This document shows, one piece after another, positions 17,509-26,324 of a stretch of 64,000 nt of DNA (position 1 is its first letter; every line of letters starts with the position of its first letter). Source of the stretch: Pseudarthrobacter defluvii. Lineage in GTDB: Bacteria; Actinomycetota; Actinomycetes; Actinomycetales; Micrococcaceae. The notes under the pieces are model-generated. The model searched no databases. It saw only the letters and a list, made by a program, of their open reading frames with translations, and was not told the origin of the DNA. The DNA lies in assembly GCF_030323865.1 (NCBI RefSeq), contig NZ_CP066362.1, positions 1,116,001 through 1,180,000 of the forward strand, in the 5' to 3' direction. The translations under genes were made by a program, and so were the position numbers.

Positions 17509-18918
17509 TTAGCCCTGCCGCGCCAGTGCCTCGCCGATGATCCGCGCTCCCTGCAAATAGGCGCCCGGGTTCGGGCCTGAATAGTTGAGCCGGATGAAGG
17601 CCCCCGCCGGTTCGGCAGGAAACCACTCAGTGCCGGCGGCAATGATGACACCGGCGTCTCCGCAGTCCCGCACCAGGCGGGGAAGATCGGTGGTGTCCGG
17701 CAGGCGCACCCACAGGTTGAGTCCGCCCTTGGGCAGGTTATCGATGTGGGCCTGTGGCACGTGCTCGCGGACGCTGGTGGCCAGCAGGTCCCGGCGCGAC
17801 TGGAGCTGCTGTCGCAGGCTGCGCAGGTGTGTTTGCCAGCCGGGCTGGGTCACCACGTCCAACGCCGCCGCCTGCAGCAGCCCGCTCACGTACATGGACT
17901 CGGCGGCCCGGTGGCCCAGGATTCGTTCCCGCGCCGGTCCGCGCGCGATCACGGCAGCGACGCGGATGGCGGTGGAAACGCTCTTGGTCAGGGACCGGAT
18001 GTACACCACATGGCCAGCATCATCCCTGATGGCCAGCGGCATCGGGTCCGAGGCAATGCCGAAATCGTGCGCCCAGTCGTCCTCCACCAAAAACGCGCCG
18101 TGCCGGCGTGCCACCTCCAGCACCTCGTCGCCACGGCCCCGGGACCACTGGCTACCGGCGGGATTCGAATAGTTTGGCTGCACGTAGAAGGCGCGCGCTC
18201 CGGTCTCGGCAAAGGCACGCTCCACGTCCGCCGGGTCCGGTCCCTCCGGCCCGCTGGGCACCGGAACCAGCCGCACGCCGGTCTGGGCCGCAGCCAGGAT
18301 GGCGCCCCAGTAGGACGGAGACTCGATGAGCAGCGGCTGGCCGGCACCCACCAGCGCCCGGAAGATGGAGCTGAGTCCGCTTTGGCTTCCCGGCAGCACA
18401 ATGACGTCATTCGGCGTCGGGGGAGTGATGCCCACCGGTGTCGCTGATCCCAGTTCCTGGGCGAACCATTGCTGCAGTTCGGGCATGCCGGCAGCGGGTG
18501 GCCTGGACAGGGCGGCGTCGCCGCGCGCGGCGCGGGCCAGGGCGGAGCGGACCAGCCGCTCGGGCAGCAGTTCGCGGTCCGGGTAGCCGGAGTGGAACCA
18601 GATGGCGTCGCCGGGAACGTTGCGCATGGTGCTCGACGACGGCGGCAGCGGGGACGACGGCGGCCGCAGCGCAGCGGTTTGCCAGCCATAGTCCGACGGC
18701 CGTGCGGTGCGCACGGCCCGGACGAACGTTCCCACGCCCGGCCGGCTGTCGATCAGCCCCTGCGCGGTCAGCGCCTGGAGCGCCTTTTGCACCGTTACGG
18801 GGCTGGCCTGGTACTCGGCCACCAGTTGCCGCGTGGACGGCAGCCGGGCTCCCGGGGCGACGTTCGAAATCCAGCCGCGGAGTGCCACAACGATCCGCGA
18901 GCTGCTATCGTTATTCAT
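17509..18918 (-). CDS. MocR/PdxR-type regulator (GntR HTH fused to aminotransferase-like domain)
   Basis: 469 aa. A winged-helix GntR domain (about 1-70: GARLPSTRQLVAEYQASPVTVQKAL) joins a fold-type-I aminotransferase-like domain. The probable PLP lysine is in RSLTKSVS, and PNYSNPAG and VEDDWAHDF are recognisable. MocR proteins sense PLP or amino-acid derivatives and often control a divergent gene; the EamA exporter gene here starts on the overlapping CATG. ATG 18918 is chosen because the HTH begins immediately after it. The region before it holds TATGTT, fitting a leaderless transcript. Confidence 0.9.
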   Translation of the reverse strand: MNNDSSSRIVVALRGWISNVAPGARLPSTRQLVAEYQASPVTVQKALQALTAQGLIDSRPGVGTFVRAVRTARPSDYGWQTAALRPPSSPLPPSSSTMRNVPGDAIWFHSGYPDRELLPERLVRSALARAARGDAALSRPPAAGMPELQQWFAQELGSATPVGITPPTPNDVIVLPGSQSGLSSIFRALVGAGQPLLIESPSYWGAILAAAQTGVRLVPVPSGPEGPDPADVERAFAETGARAFYVQPNYSNPAGSQWSRGRGDEVLEVARRHGAFLVEDDWAHDFGIASDPMPLAIRDDAGHVVYIRSLTKSVSTAIRVAAVIARGPARERILGHRAAESMYVSGLLQAAALDVVTQPGWQTHLRSLRQQLQSRRDLLATSVREHVPQAHIDNLPKGGLNLWVRLPDTTDLPRLVRDCGDAGVIIAAGTEWFPAEPAGAFIRLNYSGPNPGAYLQGARIIGEALARQG

Positions 18919-18940
18919 GAAAGAACATAGTAGCGCTACT
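18906..18940. promoter_or_regulatory. Divergent leaderless promoter pair with palindromic operator
   Basis: The two start codons overlap in CATG (18916-18919). TATCGT (18906-18911) lies 5 nt before the plus-strand ATG, and TATGTT on the minus strand lies 5 nt before the other, both where a -10 box of a leaderless transcript would be. AGTAGCGCTACT (18929-18940) is a perfect 12-bp palindrome and a good candidate MocR operator. No strong -35 is visible. Confidence 0.5.
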
Positions 18941-19879
18941 GACGTGGATGACCCAGTGGTACTGCCGCCCGACAGCGGTGGACTCAATAGTTCCGCTGCA
19001 GTCCGCAGAGCCACCGGAATCTGGTGGGGCCTCCTGGGTGTTGCGGCCTTCTCCTTCACCATTCCCTTCACCCGGGTAGCCGTCGCCGGAATCCCGCCGC
19101 TGTTCATCGGTTCCGGCCGTGCCGTGGTGGCGGCAATCCTCGCCGCCGCAGCCCTGGCCCTCACCCGCCAACGGCTGCCGCAACCCCGCACATGGCTGCG
19201 CCTCGCACTCGTGGCCGCGGGCGTCGTCGTCGGCTTCCCGCTGCTCACCTCGTATGCACTTACCGCCGTCCCTGCGGGTCACGGGGCGGTGGTCATCGCC
19301 CTCTTGCCGGCCGCCACTGCAACGGCGGCCATCCTGCGCACCGGTGAGCGGCCGCGACCCGCCTTCTGGGCGGTGATGCTGCTCGGCTCGCTGGCAGCGG
19401 TGTCTTTCGCGTTCCTGCAGTCCGGCGGAGTGGGGCACCTGCACTGGGCCGATCTCCTGCTGCTCGGCGCCGTGGCCTGTGCGGCGCTGGGGTATGCGGA
19501 AGGCGGCTTGCTGGCCCGCGATCTGGGATCATGGCAGACCATCGCGTGGGCGCTGGTCCTCGCCGCGCCGGCCATGCTGGTCCTGGCCCTGGTTTCCCTC
19601 CTGGACCAGCCGCCGTCGGCCACCCCCGTCCAGTGGGCCGCGTTCGGCTACCTTGCCGTGGTGAGCATGTTCCTGGGCTTCTTTGCCTGGTACCGCGGCC
19701 TGGCCGCCGGTCCCATGGCGCAGGTGAGCCAAATCCAGCTGCTCCAGCCCGTGATGAGCATCTGCTGGGCGGCCCTCCTGCTGGGCGAGGCCATTACCTG
19801 GACCACCGTCATCGGCGCCCTTGCCGTCATCCTCTGCGCAGCCGCAGCCGTCCGCGTCCGGATCAAACCAATCTCCTGA
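18917..19879 (+). CDS. EamA/DMT-family transporter
   Basis: 320 aa with ten hydrophobic helices in two EamA repeats (about 40-165 and 180-315). The second repeat contains AWYRGLAAGPMAQVSQIQLLQPV, typical of the drug/metabolite exporter superfamily. The first ~35 residues are polar, so a start a little downstream is possible. It is divergent from, and probably regulated by, the MocR-type protein, a common pairing for exporters of amino acids or related metabolites. The PaiB-like gene follows after 19 nt. Confidence 0.88.
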   Translation: MKEHSSATDVDDPVVLPPDSGGLNSSAAVRRATGIWWGLLGVAAFSFTIPFTRVAVAGIPPLFIGSGRAVVAAILAAAALALTRQRLPQPRTWLRLALVAAGVVVGFPLLTSYALTAVPAGHGAVVIALLPAATATAAILRTGERPRPAFWAVMLLGSLAAVSFAFLQSGGVGHLHWADLLLLGAVACAALGYAEGGLLARDLGSWQTIAWALVLAAPAMLVLALVSLLDQPPSATPVQWAAFGYLAVVSMFLGFFAWYRGLAAGPMAQVSQIQLLQPVMSICWAALLLGEAITWTTVIGALAVILCAAAAVRVRIKPIS

Positions 19880-19898
19880 CCACCGAAAGGACTTCGAC

Positions 19899-20519
19899 AT
19901 GTACATTCCTGCCCTCTTTGCCGCAAGCCCACAAGCCGTCCAGAACCTCCTGGCAAGTCCCCGCGCAGCCAACCTGGTGACCATGACGGACCAGGGCCTG
20001 CTCGCAACGCTGCTGCCCTTCGCCTTCAACCCCGCGATAGGGAGATACGGGGCGCTGCAGGCCCACATGGCGCGCAACAACCCGCAATGGTCTCTCGCGC
20101 CACTAGGCGAGGCGCTCGCCATCATCCAGGGGCCGGACGACTACATCTCACCGTCCTGGTACGCCTCGAAGGCCGGGCACGGCCGGGTGGTGCCCACCTG
20201 GAACTACAGCACCGCGCACGTGTACGGCGAACTGGTGGTCCACGACGACGCCGGCTGGCTGGGGCGGCATGTCCGGCACCTGACCGGGCTGCACGAGGGC
20301 GGGCGGGAGGATCCGTGGGCTGTGGACGATGCCCCTGAGAAGTACATCGCCGGGCAGCTGCGGGCCATTGTGGGCGTGGAGCTGGTGATTACCCGGATCG
20401 ACGCGAAGGAGAAACTGAGCCAGAACCGCTCGGCCGCCGACGCTGAAGGGGTGGCTGCCGGGCTCCGGAGCATCGGGCGGGAAGCCAGCGCGGCCGCGGT
20501 CGAACGCGCCCGCTCCTGA
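19899..20519 (+). CDS. PaiB-type FMN-binding negative transcriptional regulator family protein
   Basis: 206 aa, GAAAGG before ATG. MYIPALFA at the N-terminus, QAHMARNNPQW, YISPSWYASK, VPTWNYSTAHVYG and the C-terminal KLSQNRSAADAEGV are diagnostic of the PaiB family, a split-barrel FMN-binding fold. The family name comes from Bacillus PaiB, implicated in protease and sporulation control; whether it acts on DNA directly is uncertain. It follows the EamA gene closely, probably in one transcript. Confidence 0.9.
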   Translation: MYIPALFAASPQAVQNLLASPRAANLVTMTDQGLLATLLPFAFNPAIGRYGALQAHMARNNPQWSLAPLGEALAIIQGPDDYISPSWYASKAGHGRVVPTWNYSTAHVYGELVVHDDAGWLGRHVRHLTGLHEGGREDPWAVDDAPEKYIAGQLRAIVGVELVITRIDAKEKLSQNRSAADAEGVAAGLRSIGREASAAAVERARS

Positions 20520-20538
20520 GCCTGCCGAACGTTGATGC

Positions 20539-21666
20539 CTACGCAGTCCGCTCCAGCAGCACCATCACCTCGTAGTGCGTGGTCTGCGGGAACATGTCCA
20601 GCACCCGGGCGCGCCGTGCGGTGAAGGACGGGAGGGCGGCCAGGTCGCGCGCCAGCGACTGGGCATTGCAGCTGGAGTACACCACGTGCTGCACGTCCGA
20701 TGATTCCAGCCAGCCGCACAACTCCTTGCCGATGCCGCGCCGGGGCGGGTTCACGATCACCAGCTGCGGCGACTGCTCCGCGGCGAGGGCGAACGCGGTG
20801 GCATCGCCGGCCTGGAACTGCATCCCCTCCAGCCCTGCCTCGTCGCTGCTGAGCCGGGCGGAGACGATCGCTTCACTGCTGGCCTCGATGCCGGTCACCG
20901 TGCGGGATGGGGCGGCGCTGTGCAGGGCGAAGCCGCCCACGCCGCAGTACAGGTCCCAGACCGAGGCGGGGGCCAGCTCGTTGATCCAGTCACGGCCCTG
21001 CCGGTACAGCGCCCCGGCCATTTCCGTGTTGGTCTGGAAGAAGCTCTGCGGGCGCAGGTGCAGGTTGATGCCGTTGACGCGCATCTCCAGGGTGGACTGC
21101 TCCGTCAGCAGGATCTCGCGCTCGCCTTCCAGGACTGCCTTGTGCTCGGGGAGCAGGTTGGCCGAGACCACCTTCACCTGCGGCAGCGCCGCCAGGAGCT
21201 CCGGCAGGTGCTTCCGGATGCGCGGCAGCACCTGTTCGGAGCGCAGCACCAGGCGGAGCATCACCTCGCCGTCCGGGGACTCGGTGAGGATGACGTGCTT
21301 GAGTTCGCCGGTGCGCTTGGGAACGTCGTAGGGCGTGAGGCGAAGCCGGCGGATGAAGCCGGCCAGGACCGGGAAGACGGCGCGCAGGCCGGGGGAGCAG
21401 ACGCCGCACTTGCGCAGGTCCACTCCGTGGCCGTCGGCGTCGAGGATTCCGATGGTGGGGTTCTGCGCCGTCCCGCCGATGACCATCTTGGCCTTGTTGC
21501 GGAAGCCGGACTCCTGGCTGGCCACGGGCTCCAGCCACTCGAGGTCCGTGTGTTCGGAGAGGAGGGTCTGGCAGTGCGCCTGCTTGCCAGCCAGCTGTTC
21601 GCCGTACGGCCTGCCCATCTGGGTGCAGGAGCGGCAGGTGCCGGCATCAAAGTAGGAACAGTGCAT
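20539..21666 (-). CDS. rlmC: 23S rRNA (uracil-747-C5)-methyltransferase RlmC-like
   Basis: 375 aa. The N-terminus MHCSYFDAGTCRSC and a later CGVC supply the four cysteines of the [4Fe-4S] site of the RlmC/RlmD/TrmA group. The SAM motif is DLYCGVGGFAL, the catalytic region is VIVNPPRRG, and the nucleophile Cys is in YSSCNAQSLARDL. Length and N-terminal pattern fit RlmC rather than RlmD, since there is no TRAM domain. The gene is monocistronic, with a strong GC-rich hairpin in the intergenic region before it. Confidence 0.9.
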   Translation of the reverse strand: MHCSYFDAGTCRSCTQMGRPYGEQLAGKQAHCQTLLSEHTDLEWLEPVASQESGFRNKAKMVIGGTAQNPTIGILDADGHGVDLRKCGVCSPGLRAVFPVLAGFIRRLRLTPYDVPKRTGELKHVILTESPDGEVMLRLVLRSEQVLPRIRKHLPELLAALPQVKVVSANLLPEHKAVLEGEREILLTEQSTLEMRVNGINLHLRPQSFFQTNTEMAGALYRQGRDWINELAPASVWDLYCGVGGFALHSAAPSRTVTGIEASSEAIVSARLSSDEAGLEGMQFQAGDATAFALAAEQSPQLVIVNPPRRGIGKELCGWLESSDVQHVVYSSCNAQSLARDLAALPSFTARRARVLDMFPQTTHYEVMVLLERTA

Positions 21667-21698
21667 GACTGCTCCATTTTACGCGCCCCGTGTGGAAG

Positions 21699-21735
21699 GT
21701 CCGACGACGGCGCTGGGCGAGCGCCGTCGTCGGAC
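21699..21735. repeat. Perfect 16-bp stem hairpin between rlmC and the DUF3846 gene
   Basis: Arms 21699-21714 (GTCCGACGACGGCGCT) and 21720-21735 are perfectly complementary around a 5-nt loop. No T run follows on either strand. It lies between divergent start codons, not at a gene end. The core GACGACGGCGC recurs in the hairpin at 37083-37131. Confidence 0.8.
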
Positions 21736-21849
21736 GTTTCCAAGGGGTGCCGGACCACGCCCCGGGACATCGCCAGCCTGGCGGCCCACGCCTAGCTCCC
21801 CGGGAACACCGCTGTCTCGCCAGGTGTTAAACCCATTGGAGACAGAACG

Positions 21850-22200
21850 ATGGACAACAGAACTTACACAGCACTTGTAGTACCGGCCGGCAATTCAGAA
21901 CCCATGCGCATCGAGCAGGTGGCAGCGGACCTGCAGGCACTGGAAGCCCTGGTGGGTGGCCCGCTGGAGTCGGTGATCCGCGGTGACTGGCACGTTTACC
22001 TGAATGCCGAAAGCGTCAGCATGCTCCTGCCGGTCAACTTCCGGGCGGGGCAGTTGATGCACGAATGCGGCCTGGACCTTGACGGCATCCGCGGCACCGC
22101 CGTCTTCCTGGGGCGCGGCGAACACGGGGCGGAAGCCGATATCCCGGAGCACCTGGCACGGCTGGCCGAGGAATTGTTCGGCTCGCCGCTGGCCGCCTAA
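21850..22200 (+). CDS. DUF3846-family protein
   Basis: 116 aa with GGAGA upstream. The pattern ALVVPAGNSEPMRIE, followed by LQALEALVGGPLESV and VYLNAE, and the late IRGTAVFLG, match the DUF3846 family, small proteins common on actinobacterial plasmids, phages and chromosomes. Function unknown. No phage or plasmid genes are adjacent, so it seems to be a stand-alone chromosomal copy. Confidence 0.8.
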   Translation: MDNRTYTALVVPAGNSEPMRIEQVAADLQALEALVGGPLESVIRGDWHVYLNAESVSMLLPVNFRAGQLMHECGLDLDGIRGTAVFLGRGEHGAEADIPEHLARLAEELFGSPLAA

Positions 22201-22210
22201 CCCGGCCCGG

Positions 22211-22762
22211 CTACTCGCCGCGCACCCCGTAGGTGCTGAGCACGTTGCCCTTGCTGGTGGTCTTCTGGTCCTGGAGCACCAGGCGGGTCAGCGGGTCTCC
22301 GTCCTCGAAGAGCCGGCGGCCGCTTCCGGCGATGACCGGGTGGGTCATCAGCTGCAGCGAGTCCAGCAGCCCGGCGAACAGCAGCTGCCGCACCACGGAG
22401 ATGCTTCCGCACACGGCGATTTCCCCGCCGTCGCGCTCCTTCAAACCAGCCACGAACTCCTCAAGCGGCGCATCCATCAGCTGGGAGTTCTGCCACTCCA
22501 GCGGTTCGGTCAGCGTGCGCGAGGCAACGAACTTCTCCACCGGGTTGATGAAGGCCGCAAAGTCCTGGTCCGTGGAGGCGTTCGGCCAGTAGTCCGCCCA
22601 CTCCTGGTAGCTGACGCGGCCCAGCACCACGGTGTCCACGTTGTTCATCATCCTGGTCAGTCCTTCGCCCAGCTCCTCGTCGAAGCTGTCGAACTGGAAC
22701 TTGAAAGGTTCGGACACCACCCCGTCCACGGAGTGGAACAGGCCGGCGGTGACATTGCGCAT
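22211..22762 (-). CDS. Dihydrofolate-reductase-like (RibD C-terminal fold) protein
   Basis: 183 aa from ATG 22762, chosen because GGAGG precedes it by 5 nt; the ATG at 22774 has no ribosome site. NVTAGLFHSVDGVVSEP, VVLGRVSYQEWADYW and the CGSISVVRQLL segment are typical of the stand-alone DHFR/RibD-C family in actinobacteria, probably NADPH-dependent. It is not the essential folate enzyme. Substrate unknown. Confidence 0.87.
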   Translation of the reverse strand: MRNVTAGLFHSVDGVVSEPFKFQFDSFDEELGEGLTRMMNNVDTVVLGRVSYQEWADYWPNASTDQDFAAFINPVEKFVASRTLTEPLEWQNSQLMDAPLEEFVAGLKERDGGEIAVCGSISVVRQLLFAGLLDSLQLMTHPVIAGSGRRLFEDGDPLTRLVLQDQKTTSKGNVLSTYGVRGE

Positions 22763-22987
22763 GGGAGCCTCCATAAGTCGAGCGGACAGGCTTTACGGTA
22801 TTAGGCGGTTTCCGTTGGGGGAAGGGTTTCCGGGCCGCCTTTTCGGACCAGGGATACGTACGACGGCGGGTGGCTGCGTTAGGTTCATCACTCGCCGTGT
22901 CGTCTTACCCGGTTTCGTGCTGACCGGGCCCCATACTTGTCTTTGAACGGCTTTTGCCGATCCCCCCGGCCAGGCAGGAGGAAGTGC

Positions 22988-23410
22988 ATGGAAACCCTGA
23001 AAAAAGTCGTGACCAACCAGTATTTCCCCGCCGGTGCCGTGCTGACAGCCGTTCTGCTGTTCTGGATCGTCGGCCTGCTTGGCGGGCTGTCCCTGCTCAA
23101 CAACAACCAGCCGCCGCTGACCACGCTGACCTGGATGCTCTTCGTCTATGCGTCCGCCGTGCTGACCCCCCTCGCAGGGCTGCTCGCCGCCGCCGACCTC
23201 ATCCGCCGCTGGCGCCGCAACCGCGCCGCTGCCCCGGCATCTGCCGCCTTTGCGGCAACCGGAACCGAACCTGCCGCCGGGCAATTTGACGAGACGGCGA
23301 CGTCGGACCCTGTCACTTCCTGTGCCTCCGCACCTGCCGAGCCGGCACCGCCCAAGGGTTCCGCACCTGGGTCCACCAAGCCGCGCCCCGGCCGCAAGGA
23401 AGCAGCCTAA
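22988..23410 (+). CDS. Two-helix membrane protein with disordered tail
   Basis: 140 aa, excellent ribosome site GGAGGAA before ATG 22988. Helix 1 is about residues 13-33 and helix 2 about 48-70, followed by RRWRRNR (positive-inside, so the tail is cytoplasmic). The last 60 residues are low-complexity Ala/Pro/Thr. No family recognised. It converges on the GGDEF-EAL gene with only 17 nt between stops. Confidence 0.65.
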   Translation: METLKKVVTNQYFPAGAVLTAVLLFWIVGLLGGLSLLNNNQPPLTTLTWMLFVYASAVLTPLAGLLAAADLIRRWRRNRAAAPASAAFAATGTEPAAGQFDETATSDPVTSCASAPAEPAPPKGSAPGSTKPRPGRKEAA

Positions 23411-23427
23411 CTCCAAAGCGGTTCCGC

Positions 23428-25608
23428 TCATCGCCCCTTCAGGGCGTTCAGGGCCTCTTCCGCGTGGTGGAGCGCCTGGCCAAGGCGTTCGCCCGGTTCC
23501 GGCAGCGAAAACAGGTAGCCCTGCAGTGAATCGCATTCCAGCGCCGTCAGGTAGTCAGCCTGTGCCGCGGTCTCGATTCCTTCCGCGGTAACGGTCAGGC
23601 CCAGGCTATGTGCCATGTTGATCATCGAGCTGAGGATGGGCAGCCGCTCGTTGCCGGTCCGCACCATGGACACGAAGGTCTTGTCGATCTTGACGGTGTC
23701 CACTGGCAGGTCCTGCAGCCGGCCGAGGGAGGAATAGCCGGTGCCGAAATCGTCCAGCGCCACGCGGGCTCCGGCGTCCCGCAGGGTGCTCAGCTGCTGG
23801 ATCAGGCTGCAGTCGGCGTCGAAAAAGACGCTCTCGGTGACTTCCATGACCAGCTGGTAGGGCGCCACGCCGCTCGCCTCCGCCAGCCGCAGCACAGCCT
23901 CGGCGAAATCCGGTTCCTGCAACTGGACCCCGGAAACGTTCACGGCCAGTGACCGGGACGGATCCTCGCTGAGCCAGCGGGCCAGCTGCACCATGCCCGA
24001 TGCCATCACTTCGGCTCCGATCTCGCCGATCAGCCCGGTGCGCTCGGCCAGTGGAATGAAGATCGACGGCGGCACCCGCTCGCCGCCGCGGTCCCACCGG
24101 GCCAGCGCCTCCAGCTGGACCACCTGGCCCATGCGGTGGGAGACGATCGGTTGGAAGTCAACGGTGATCTCGCCGCGCGGGACGGCCAGCTGCAGCCCGC
24201 TCTCCATGTGCGTGCGCTGCACCAGTGCCTGCATCATGTCCGGGTGGAAGCGCAGGAACCGGTTTTTGCCCGCAGCTTTGGCCGCGTACATGGCAATATC
24301 GGCGTGCCGCAGCAGTTCCGAGGGACCCACGCTGTCCTGGCCCAGCGAGGCGACCCCCAGGCTGAGGCTGGGCCGGAGGACGGTGCCGCTGATGGTCACG
24401 GGGACGTGCAGGCAGCGGACAATACATGCCGCGATCGCGTCCGCATCGGGGCAGGCCGTCAGGAGCACCACGAATTCGTCACCGCCAAGCCTGGCCACCA
24501 CATCCGCTGTGGGGACGCACCCGCGGAGCCGGCGGGCCACTTCGATGAGCATGTCGTCGCCTGCCTGGTGGCCAAGGATGTCGTTGACTTCCTTGAAGTC
24601 GTCCAGGTCAAGGAGCAGGACATCCACTGTTTTCAGCCGGGGTTCCTGCAGCGCCTCGGCCAGGGCATCGTTGAACACAGCCCTGTTCGCGAGCCCTGTC
24701 AGCGGGTCCTGGAACGCCATGGCCCGCAGCTTTTCAGCCTGGACTGCAAGGTCCATCATGGCCCGGTGTGCCTGCTCCTGCGCTTTCCGCCGGGGAGTCA
24801 CATCGCGGAAACTCCACACCCGGCCCACGATCTTCTCGCCCACCCGCTGCGGCCGGGAATAGCGCTCGAAGGTGCGCCCGTCGCGCAGTTCCACCACATC
24901 GTGGCTCTCAGCGGTGGGGTCGTCCTGGAGTTCACCCAGCCGCGCAGTGAACGATACGGGGTCTGCCACCTGCGCCATGACCAGCCGCAGCGCAGGGGCA
25001 TCGCTGTCCGCTTCCAGAATCTCGGGCGGGAGGCTCCACATGGACAGGAATTTTTCATTGAATCCGGCCACCCGCCCGTCGATGCCCATCACCAGGATGC
25101 CGTCGGCGGTCGACTCAAGGGTCGCGGTCAGCAGCGACATCGCATCCCGCAGGTTTGCGTCCGCTGCTGCGCGGTGCGCTGTTCCGCGGGCTGAGAGCAG
25201 GAGCCGTGTGGGCTCTGCCCGGCCGGCATCCGCCCCGCCGGGGTTGGCATCGGCGTCGGCAGCCGGCTCCTGTCCCGGAAGGAGCGCCGCGGCCAGTTCC
25301 AGGGGGAACTCTGTCCCGTCTCCGCGCAGCCCGGTTACGTCCCTGGGCGGTGCGAACTCCCCGGGCCGGGTGAGGATCTGGTGCAGTAGCTGGGCAACCT
25401 GGTCCCGGGATCCCGGCGCGAACAGCATCCGGTGGTCCAGGCCGGTGAAGGAGTCCTGCTGAAGGCCAAACAGCCTTGCCGCCGCAGGGTTGGCCGCCAG
25501 GACAGTGCCGTCACCAACCAAAGCCAACAGCGCGTCCGGACTCGCGTCCATGACCACGCCGAAAGTTTGTAATGCCACATTGTTGCCACGGTCTGGAAAA
25601 CCGGTCAT
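23428..25608 (-). CDS. PAS-PAS-GGDEF-EAL cyclic-di-GMP enzyme
   Basis: 726 aa, cytoplasmic. Two PAS-like sensor regions (about 10-115 and 155-285) precede a GGDEF domain (about 295-455) with intact RLGGDEF. The C-terminal EAL domain (about 470-715) has LEALAR, a DDFGTGYSS loop and VKIDKTFV, so its metal and catalytic residues look intact. Both diguanylate cyclase and phosphodiesterase activity are therefore possible; the net direction cannot be told from sequence. AAGGGG precedes the start. No other c-di-GMP gene is in the window. Confidence 0.92.
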   Translation of the reverse strand: MTGFPDRGNNVALQTFGVVMDASPDALLALVGDGTVLAANPAAARLFGLQQDSFTGLDHRMLFAPGSRDQVAQLLHQILTRPGEFAPPRDVTGLRGDGTEFPLELAAALLPGQEPAADADANPGGADAGRAEPTRLLLSARGTAHRAAADANLRDAMSLLTATLESTADGILVMGIDGRVAGFNEKFLSMWSLPPEILEADSDAPALRLVMAQVADPVSFTARLGELQDDPTAESHDVVELRDGRTFERYSRPQRVGEKIVGRVWSFRDVTPRRKAQEQAHRAMMDLAVQAEKLRAMAFQDPLTGLANRAVFNDALAEALQEPRLKTVDVLLLDLDDFKEVNDILGHQAGDDMLIEVARRLRGCVPTADVVARLGGDEFVVLLTACPDADAIAACIVRCLHVPVTISGTVLRPSLSLGVASLGQDSVGPSELLRHADIAMYAAKAAGKNRFLRFHPDMMQALVQRTHMESGLQLAVPRGEITVDFQPIVSHRMGQVVQLEALARWDRGGERVPPSIFIPLAERTGLIGEIGAEVMASGMVQLARWLSEDPSRSLAVNVSGVQLQEPDFAEAVLRLAEASGVAPYQLVMEVTESVFFDADCSLIQQLSTLRDAGARVALDDFGTGYSSLGRLQDLPVDTVKIDKTFVSMVRTGNERLPILSSMINMAHSLGLTVTAEGIETAAQADYLTALECDSLQGYLFSLPEPGERLGQALHHAEEALNALKGR

Positions 25609-25694
25609 TGCACCACCCCTTCGCCATCATAAAGGCCGCGGCGGAAATAGGGCGGGAAAGCGGGACTGCAAATTGGCACTGCACGTGCGGACGT

Positions 25695-25738
25695 AAGAAG
25701 CGCCGGCCTCCTTTTCGGAGTCCGGCGCTTCTTTTCTC
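25695..25738. terminator. Bidirectional stem-loop terminator
   Basis: AAGAAGCGCCGG (25695-25706) pairs with CCGGCGCTTCTT (25722-25733), with an inner CTCC/GGAG stem and T-rich flanks. On the minus strand it lies just after the GlsB-like gene. Confidence 0.85.
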
Positions 25739-25756
25739 ACGGATTATGTCGAAGGG

Positions 25757-26026
25757 CTACACCCGGCGGCCGCTGCGGTTGGTGACGGCGCCGTAGATCA
25801 GCAGCACAATGATCGAGCCGAGAATGGCCAGCAGCCAGGTCCTGAGGTCGAAGAATTCCGCCAGGCCGCCGCCAAAGATCAGCGAGCCGATCCAGCCGCC
25901 CAGGATGGCCCCGACAACGCCCAGGACCATGGTCACCAGCCAACCGCCACCTTGCCGGCCCGGCAGGATGGCCTTTGCAATGGCTCCAGCAATCAGGCCC
26001 AAAATAAGAAAACCGATAATGCCCAT
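25757..26026 (-). CDS. GlsB/YeaQ/YmgE-family stress-response membrane protein
   Basis: 89 aa from ATG 26026 with AAGGAG upstream. Three hydrophobic segments (GIIGFLILGLIAGAIAKAI, VTMVLGVVGAILGGWIGS, WLLAILGSIIVLLIYG) and the PGRQGGGW loop are diagnostic of the transglycosylase-associated/GlsB family. These small inner-membrane proteins are linked to general stress; their mechanism is unknown. Monocistronic, ended by the hairpin at 25695-25738. Confidence 0.92.
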   Translation of the reverse strand: MGIIGFLILGLIAGAIAKAILPGRQGGGWLVTMVLGVVGAILGGWIGSLIFGGGLAEFFDLRTWLLAILGSIIVLLIYGAVTNRSGRRV

Positions 26027-26324
26027 GTTGCCACTCCTTGTCAGTAAGTTGTGCCGGGTCCCCATTTCCGGTGTGAATAGTCAATCAGCAGGCTTACTAT
26101 TCTGCAAGGCTTTGAATATCACAGGATGACTGTCACTTTTCCGGCGGAAATGCGCAACTTATAAGCGGAGATCCCCTTGCGGGTCCCGCTGCTGCACCGC
26201 CTGGGCCCGCTGCCCGGCCCCAAAAACGCGCCTTTCCGCTGCGCCCGGCAGCGGTTGGGCCTGCTGCCGGCCCTGTGGCCGCAGATAAAATGGCAGCTCC
26301 GGCAACAGACCAAGGAGCGCAGGC

